From the NCBI GenBank assembly GCA_032717465.1, contig CM064653.1, forward strand, positions 39,133,555 through 39,197,554: DNA of 64,000 bases, in the 5' to 3' direction. The translations under genes and the position numbers were made by a program. Numbering within the stretch: position 1 is the first letter of the stretch; each line of letters starts with the position of its first letter. This DNA comes from Coenobita brevimanus. Lineage: Eukaryota; Arthropoda; Malacostraca; Decapoda; Coenobitidae. A model generated the notes under the pieces. It saw only the letters and a list, made by a program, of their open reading frames with translations, did no database searches and had not been told where the DNA came from. Shown here one piece after another: positions 57,740 through 64,000 of the stretch.

Positions 57740-58790
57740 GAGATGGTGATAGTAACTCTAGAACTGGGGCCTTCGGTGTGCACAAGGTCCCTTTAGGTCA
57801 AACAGGTTCAACTGGCCTATGCCTGGTTCTGCAAAGGAAGGAAAAGTTTGACAAGTGGAAAGATGGTCGGAAGGTCAAGGGCTTAAGGATGCAAGAGGGT
57901 AAATTTACGGTACGGTTAGCAGAGAAGATGGTGGTCCAGTGGTGGTAAGCAGAGAATGGCCTTGTGCTACGCTTATGCAGGAAGAGTGTGCCTTGTAACC
58001 CCTTTCGGTGGACAGACTATAAAGATGAGTGTACACGAGACGAGGTGGTGAGTGGGGTAGGCTGCAAAATGTTGTGACCTTTGAGTATGCCACATGCAAG
58101 AGAAATGGCGTTGGTGCGGACAGTGTATATTTTAGTGGTGTTTCCCTGGAGTCTGTGAAGGAATGATGCTATATTGGCTATATGATCAGAGACTACTTTT
58201 AGCTTCACTGTCAGAATAAGAAATAACTGCATGAAGTCCAGAGAACTGCTAACTCTCTTGACGATGAAAAGACTCGCTGTACTCAAAGTTATGTGGACTG
58301 TGTGTGAAGTGCAATATTGCCCGGCAGGGGAATGTGGGCAGTAAAGGATATGGATGTTAAAAGATTGGAGTGAATTAAGACGAAGAAGGCGATCTGGACA
58401 GGGTTACTTTCTTGAGGGACATGTGTGATTGTGCAATACTGAGAGATTTTGGTATGAAGTGTATGAGTTTCTATGCAGTGTGTGAGTTTGTTATGAGGTG
58501 TACGAGTTTGCTATGAGGGGTATTAGTCACACGATATGAACAGAAATGAGGAGAATACTCGGACATGCGGAGACGATCGAAAGGTGTATTGGTTTAAGAA
58601 GAATTATGGATGTGGCTACTAAACAGTGTGCCAAGAGACAGACCTTAAAAAAAAAAAAAAAAAAGACATAGGGTGAGATATAACGTAAAGACCTCAGGCT
58701 AAAACGATGAACTGGAGAAGCTGGAAAAGGCAGAAAGACAGACCAGCCATCGGGAACCCAAGGCCAACACATCTGGCATTAACAAGGCCT
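57740..58790 (+). mobile_element. LINE relic, RT C-terminal half, many breaks (copy 1)
   Basis: With several frame changes, the plus strand reads, in order: KEKFDKWKDGRKVKGLR; a degraded cysteine-rich segment ending CTRDEVVSG; ESVKE-stop-CYIGYMI; VRIRNNCMKSRELLTLLTMK; RLAVLK; GMWAVKDMDVKRLE; and further right RRILGHAETIERC. These match, in order, the region after the RT catalytic core in the family seen at 490-1130 (FCYLGDM, WKKFRELLPLL, LYGSETWAVKEEDVKRLE, GHVER). An internal A-run lies at 58648-58664. The apparent minus-strand frames here are antisense shadows. Long dead, with stops and frameshifts throughout. Confidence 0.75.
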
Positions 58791-58877
58791 TTAAAACGTA
58801 GATATAAGAAGTAATATAAAACAGCCATGGATATGTGTTAAGAAATATCCAAGACCATGAAGAATACAGCTCTAACT

Positions 58878-58936
<59 letters not shown>

Positions 58937-59299
58937 GCTCCAATCTCTCTCTCTGGTCTACACACAAGGACCTTCTGGCTCCCCGGATACCTTGAAATAT
59001 AAATGACTGTTTGACGATCCATCACATACTCTTACCTGGGGAAGTGGACAGAGTTTACTTAAGGTACACCATTTTTATTCATATTTATTTACTTTTCTTA
59101 GGCGTAGAGAAACAGTGGAGCCTGCCATCAAAAAGGAAAAATTATGTCTGGTCTTTGGTTCTTTCTTCCTTAAAAAAAGACTAATATATATGTCTGGTAC
59201 TAGCAAAATTAACGTTCTCGGGGTGAAGGGGTCAAGAAAATTGCCGTAAATGACATGTAAATTAAAGGACATGATTAACCTACTCACTTCCCTAATTTG

Positions 59300-59470
59300 C
59301 CCTGAATTAGCCACCTCATTACTAAAAATCCCTGCAACTATTTAACCACCTCATTAATAAAAATCCTTGCCCATAATTAACCACCTCATTAGTAATAAAA
59401 ATCCCTGCCCTTAATTAACCACCTAATTAATAAAATCAGTCCTTAATTAACCTCATTATTTAAAAATCGT
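59300..59470 (+). repeat. 35-bp minisatellite, 5 copies
   Basis: ACCACCTCATTAATAAAAAT plus CCCTGCCCTTAATTA repeats at 59310, 59345, 59380, 59418 and about 59446. The duplicate at about 63553-63717 keeps a slightly fuller last unit. Confidence 0.9.
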
Positions 59471-59512
59471 CCATACGGTTAATAAAATCTGAAGGTAGCA
59501 AAGATAAAGCTG

Positions 59513-59515
<3 letters not shown>

Positions 59516-59547
<32 letters not shown>

Positions 59548-60036
59548 GGACTGAAGGGGTTAGGGGAGACGCTTCACTGAGGAAATAAAAAAAAGACCAA
59601 GTATTTTATGGTAAAGTGAGGTCTTACAGTGTCAATAATGGAAGTTAGGGAGGGACCATAAGTACTGCCGTGGGAGACAACAGAATGAATAAAACACGTG
59701 CTGGAGGAGACAGGTGGAGGGGGGAGACCAGTGGAGAGGAGGGGGACAGGTGGAGAGGGGAAGGGGGAGATATGTGGAGAGGGGAGAGAGAGACAGGTGG
59801 AGAGAGGAAGGGGGAGATACGTGGAGAGGGGAGAGAGAGACAGGTGGAGAGGGGAGGGGGGAGGAGAAGTGATGGAGAATGTGGAGGAGAGCATCAACAC
59901 ACCTTTCCACTGATAAGACTTTTGTATCAGAAATATATGGGTATGGGTGTGGGGGAGGGGGGAAGATAAGAAAAAATCAGTCCAATTCCCCGTTAGTAAG
60001 TACACGATAATTGTATGGTTGGGTGTGCGTGGGAAA

Positions 60037-60078
<42 letters not shown>

Positions 60079-60640
60079 CAGTACATTTCTCCGCTGATAA
60101 GGATACGATATTACTGGGGTGGGAAGGAAGTGGGAAAATATGAAAAAGATATCAAGAAACTTCATATATACACTTCATATACATATACACGTAAGTTAGG
60201 GAGAAAATATAACAATCTCAATACACCTCTGGATATGTAAGTAGAGGGATTTGTAAACATTAATTAACTTCTACATAAACTCGTATATGAGAATTAGGAA
60301 CAAGCTTTAGCCACAAACAGCTTTCCGGGCAACTAAAACCGAAGAAAGTCCGTACAATCATCCAATAACTTATCTCAAAATAATTCAGTAACCTGATGAA
60401 TTATTTAAGTCATTTAGTAAGACAATATTTTAGCCTTTGTCCCTGTTACCACCGTATGACTATATTCAACTCTGGGGAGACCTTTCGCACTGAGGCCATT
60501 GGGAGTAGTACAGGCGATAAGAGGTAATTTTACAGTAGATTTCTGTCAGGCGGAAGGCTTAGTAGGGAAGATCATATCAGAGTGGAGAAAAACACGTATT
60601 ACCTGTGAATTAGAAGATATTTTTGTTCTTCCTCTCATTA

Positions 60641-60692
<52 letters not shown>

Positions 60693-61195
60693 TGGTGTTG
60701 TTGTTGTTGTTGCTGTTACCTCGGACAATGAAGCTGGAGGAGGTTGTGTGTTCACCCTTGTTAGTCTCTTATTTGTCTGTTTGTCCAAAAGATATATAAA
60801 AAAAATTTCTGATGGATTTCAAAGGCATTCTGTGAAACTGTCGCCCATGGACCAAGGAAGAGTTAATTAAATTTTGGTGGCTATCTGAACTGCCTGGTAT
60901 GGGTATTGGTGGAGGTATGCGCTCTCTGGGTGCACTTGACATTATTATTATTATTATTATTATTACTATTATTATTATCATTATTACGACTGCTACTGCT
61001 ACTACTACTATTATCATTATTATTTATGATGAAGAGGAGGAGGAGGAGGAGAGGAGAAGCAGAAGGAGGGGCAGGAGGAGGAGAAGTAGGAGCAGGAGGA
61101 GGAGGAGGAGGAGGAGGAGGAGGAGGAGGAGGAAAGGAAGGGATTAAACTAAATGTCTGCAAATTGCAAGAGAAAACTGTGGAACTGAATTTGGT

Positions 61196-61196
<1 letters not shown>
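59516..61196. repeat. Rest of copy 1: purine minisatellite and trinucleotides
   Basis: (CA)n at 59516-59543. A MITE-A-like tip GACTGAAGGGGTTAGGGGAG lies near 59549. A GGTGGAGAGGGGA-type degenerate repeat spans 59700-59870. (ATA)n at 60037-60076, (ATT)n at 60640-60690, ATT/ACT at 60943-61020 and (GGA)n at 61035-61135. Bases 60080-60635 show no feature. Confidence 0.85.
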
Positions 61197-61294
<98 letters not shown>

Positions 61295-61347
61295 GAAAGG
61301 GTGCAATTAAGTCTTATGGAAAGTACACAGGAAGAACCCATCGTCGC

Positions 61348-61386
<39 letters not shown>

Positions 61387-61419
61387 ACCAATTTTATATG
61401 AGTTGCTAAGGGAAAGGAA

Positions 61420-61463
<44 letters not shown>
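61197..61463. repeat. Compound GA/GACA/CA, poly-A and (GT)n
   Basis: GA, CAGAGA, GACA and CA units at 61197-61291, poly-A at 61351-61383, (GT)n at 61422-61463. The first of these is the junction between the two duplicated copies. Confidence 0.96.
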
Positions 61464-61467
<4 letters not shown>

Positions 61468-62009
61468 TGTGTGAGTCGCGATCCCGTAGGCTTGGAAGTC
61501 TCATCCCCTCTTCCGTTGCTATCCTCTTCCGTAGCTATCCAATTCCGTTGTTGTCCTCTTCCGTTGCGATCTATTCTGCATCTGACACCTTACTTATCGT
61601 ATTTATATCTTCTTAAACACCTTCGCGTCAATTCCCTATTACCTGAGTTTATTCCTGTTACCTGCAGACGATTTTATTCAACTTTATGACGATTTTCTTC
61701 TTTACTAACTTTCGATTGTATGGAGGGACACGACTGGGCTTGCCTTGGGGGATGTGGGGCTCAATTTGAACCATTCCTGTGAGGTTTTCTGAGCATAAGT
61801 TTATTTCAGACTGGATACCTGGAATATATGCTCCTACCTTGCCATCACACAGACAAGAACGTAAAATGTGTAATATATAACTTAATTTTAATGGCAACTC
61901 CTTAATAACTGAACTGGTTATTCTTGGCTACATAATTATACCCTATGCTTTCCACGTTCCCCTCTTCCCCACACCCAAACGCTTCTGTAGGAGGGGTCAT
62001 TGAGCTTTA

Positions 62010-62906
62010 GAGATGGTGATAGTAACTCTAGAACTGGGGCCTTCGGTGTGCACAAGGTCCCTTTAGGTCAAATAGGTTCAACTGGCCTATGCCTGGTTCT
62101 GCAAAGGAAGGAAAAGTTTGACAAGTGGAAAGATGGTCGGAAGGTCAAGGGCTTAAGGATGCAAGAGGGTAAATTTACGGTACGGTTAGCAGAGCAGATG
62201 GTGGCCCAGTGGTGATAAGCAGAGAATGGCCTTGTGCTACGCTTATGCAGGAAGAGTGTGCCTTGTAACTCCTTTCGGTGGACAGACTGTAAAGATGAGT
62301 GTACATGAGACGAGGTGGTGAGTGGGGTAGGCTGCAAAATGTTGTGACCTTTGAGTATGCCACATGCAAGAGAAATGGCGTTGGTGCGGACAGTGTATAT
62401 TTTAGTGGTGTTTCCCTGGAGTCTGTGAAGGAATGATGCTATTTTGGCTATATGATCAGAGACTACTTTTAGCTTCACAGTCAGAATAAGAAATAACTGC
62501 ATGAAGTCCAGAGAACTGCTAACTCTCTTGACGATGAAAAGACTCGCTGTACTCAAAGTTATGTGGACTGTGTGTGAAGTGCAATATTGCACGGCAGGGG
62601 AATGTGGGCAGTAAAGGATATGGATGTTAAAAGATTGGAGTGAATTAAGACGAAGAAGGCGATCTGGACAGGGTTACTTTCTTGAGGGACATGTGTGATT
62701 GTGCAATACTGAGAGATTTTGGTATGAAGTGTATGAGTTTCTATGCAGTGTGTATGAGTTTGCTATGAGGGGTATTAGTCACACGATATGAACAGAAATA
62801 AGGAGAATATTCAGACATGCGGAGACGATCGAAAGGTGTATTGGTTTAAGAAGAATTATGGATGTGGCTACTTAAGAGTGTGAAAAGAGACAGACCTAAA
62901 AAAAAA

Positions 62907-62940
<34 letters not shown>

Positions 62941-63040
62941 ATAGGGTGAGATATAACGTAAAGACCTCCGGCTAAAACGATGAACTGGAGAAGCTGGAAA
63001 AGGCAGAAAGACAGACCAGCTATCGGGAACCCAAGGCCAA
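62010..63040 (+). mobile_element. LINE relic, RT C-terminal half (copy 2)
   Basis: Same relic as at 57740-58790, with the same stops and frameshifts, so the LINE had decayed before the segment was duplicated. A TATAAAG-to-TGTAAAG change near 62288 removes an antisense stop, which lengthens a minus-strand frame to 174 codons. That frame is not a gene. Confidence 0.72.
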
Positions 63041-63760
63041 CACATCTGGCATTAACAAGGCCTTTAAAACGTAGATATAAGAAGTAATATAAAACAGCCA
63101 TGGATATGTGTTAAGAAATATCCAAGACCATGAAGAATACGGCTCTAACTCCACACACACACACACACACACACACAAAGCTCCAATCTCTCTCTCTGGT
63201 CTACACACAAGGACCTTCTGGCTCCCCGGATACCTTGAAATATAAATGACTGTTTGACGATCCATCACATACTCTTACCTGGGGAAGTGGACAGAGTTTA
63301 CTTAAGGTACACCATTTTTATTCATATTTATTTACTTTTCTTAGGCGTAGAGAAACAGTGGAGCCTGCCATCAAAAAGGAAAAATTATGTCTGGTCTTTG
63401 GTTCTTTCTTCCTTAAAAAAAGACTAATATATATGTCTGGTACTAGCAAAATTAACGTTCTCGGGGTGAAGGGGTCAAGAAAATTGCCGTAAATGACATG
63501 TAAATTAAAGGACATGATTAACCTACTCATTTCCCTAATTTGCCCTGAATTAGCCACCTCATTACTAAAAATCCCAGCAACTAATTAACCACCTCATTAA
63601 TAAAAATCCTTGCCCATAATTAACCACCTCATTAGTGATAAAAATCCCTGCCCTTAATTAACCACCTAATTAATTAAATCACTGCCCTTAATTAACCACC
63701 TCATTATTTAAAAATCGTCCATACAGTTAATAAAATCTGAAGGTAGCAAGGATAAAGCTG

Positions 63761-63797
<37 letters not shown>

Positions 63798-64000
63798 GGA
63801 CTGAAGGGGTTAGGGGAGACGCTTCACTGAGGAAATAAAAAAAAGACCAAGTATTTTATGGTAAAGTGAGGTCTTACAGTGTCAATAATGGAAGTTAGGG
63901 AGGGACCATAAGTACTGCCGTGGGAGACAACACAGACTGAATAAAACACGTGCTGGAGGAGACAGGTGGAGGGGGGAGACCAGTGGAGAGGAGGGGGACA

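Larger units (their letters stand above)
56978..61200 (+). repeat. Segmental duplication, copy 1
   Basis: From the (GA)n(GACA)n(CA)n tract at 56978-57040 rightwards, the sequence matches that from 61197 to the window end. By eye I count about 40 substitutions plus a few indels over 2.7 kb (roughly 98% identity). Visible differences include a 2-base indel near 57680, an 18-base indel near 58490, and differing poly-A, GT and CA lengths. The left flanks are unrelated, so the breakpoint lies in the compound microsatellite. If the duplication is in tandem the unit is about 4.25 kb. Confidence 0.9.
61197..64000 (+). repeat. Segmental duplication, copy 2 (runs off window)
   Basis: Matches 56978-59750 in the same orientation and order. 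The window ends inside the copy, in the GGTGGAGGGGGGAGACC stretch equivalent to about 59750. Shorter CA tract (63153-63176 versus 58880-58934) and longer poly-A (62898-62938). Confidence 0.9.

Noticed and set aside
62068..62592. 174-codon minus-strand frame
   Set aside because: It is the antisense of the LINE relic, and in the duplicate at 57.8-58.3 kb it is cut by a stop. Open length differs by one base change.

Overview
This window looks like intergenic and intronic DNA from a large, repeat-rich animal genome. An arthropod is most likely, and a decapod crustacean fits best. That is inference from four things: extremely dense (CA)n, (GT)n, (GA)n, (CT)n and trinucleotide microsatellites; a 5S rRNA-like sequence close to the arthropod consensus; several decayed non-LTR retrotransposon (LINE) copies; and a short TTAGG-like tract, the arthropod telomere unit. 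There are no bacterial-type operons and no complete protein-coding gene. Almost every long open frame is a microsatellite or pyrimidine tract read as protein (Val-Cys, Thr-His, Arg-Glu, Leu-Ser runs) or the antisense of a transposon relic.

Layout. 1-1.5 kb: a probable coding exon with a splice donor, a LINE relic on the minus strand, and a possible 32-base microexon. 1.7-4.4 kb: microsatellites and a tRNA-like SINE. 4.8-5.7 kb: a 25-bp minisatellite. 6.0-9.0 kb: a cluster of three short inverted-repeat families, named here MITE-A, IR-B and IR-C. 9-13.3 kb: strand-asymmetric pyrimidine and purine tracts, several minisatellites, and a second, different LINE 3' end. 13.7-24 kb: decayed minisatellites, CCAT/GGAT arrays and polypyrimidine DNA. 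24-34 kb: microsatellites, scattered MITE-A and IR-C copies, and a short repeat of a type common in aquatic animals. 34.4-34.9 kb: a complete 100-bp MITE-A copy followed by a tandem array of its core. 36.5-38.2 kb: a SINE head, a long purine tract and a candidate terminal coding exon on the minus strand. 40-47 kb: more minisatellites and polypyrimidine tracts. 48.0-48.3 kb: a 5S rRNA-derived unit. 51.7-52.2 kb: GGTTN-type repeats with a TTAGG run. 54.4-54.6 kb: a 40-bp tandem array made from the core of IR-B. 57.0 kb to the end: two copies of a segment, about 4.25 kb apart and roughly 98% identical, each carrying the same decayed LINE.

How the parts relate. There is no pathway here; the interactions are between repeats. 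MITE-A has TTAA at both ends followed by CCC, like piggyBac-type elements, and its core has been amplified in tandem. The core of IR-B has been amplified in the same way. SINE and LINE 3' ends run into microsatellites, and at least four loci show a microsatellite duplicated together with its unique flank. I found no convincing new gene system. The most notable items are the TTAA-ended MITE family, the minisatellites derived from inverted-repeat cores, and the 5S-headed unit.
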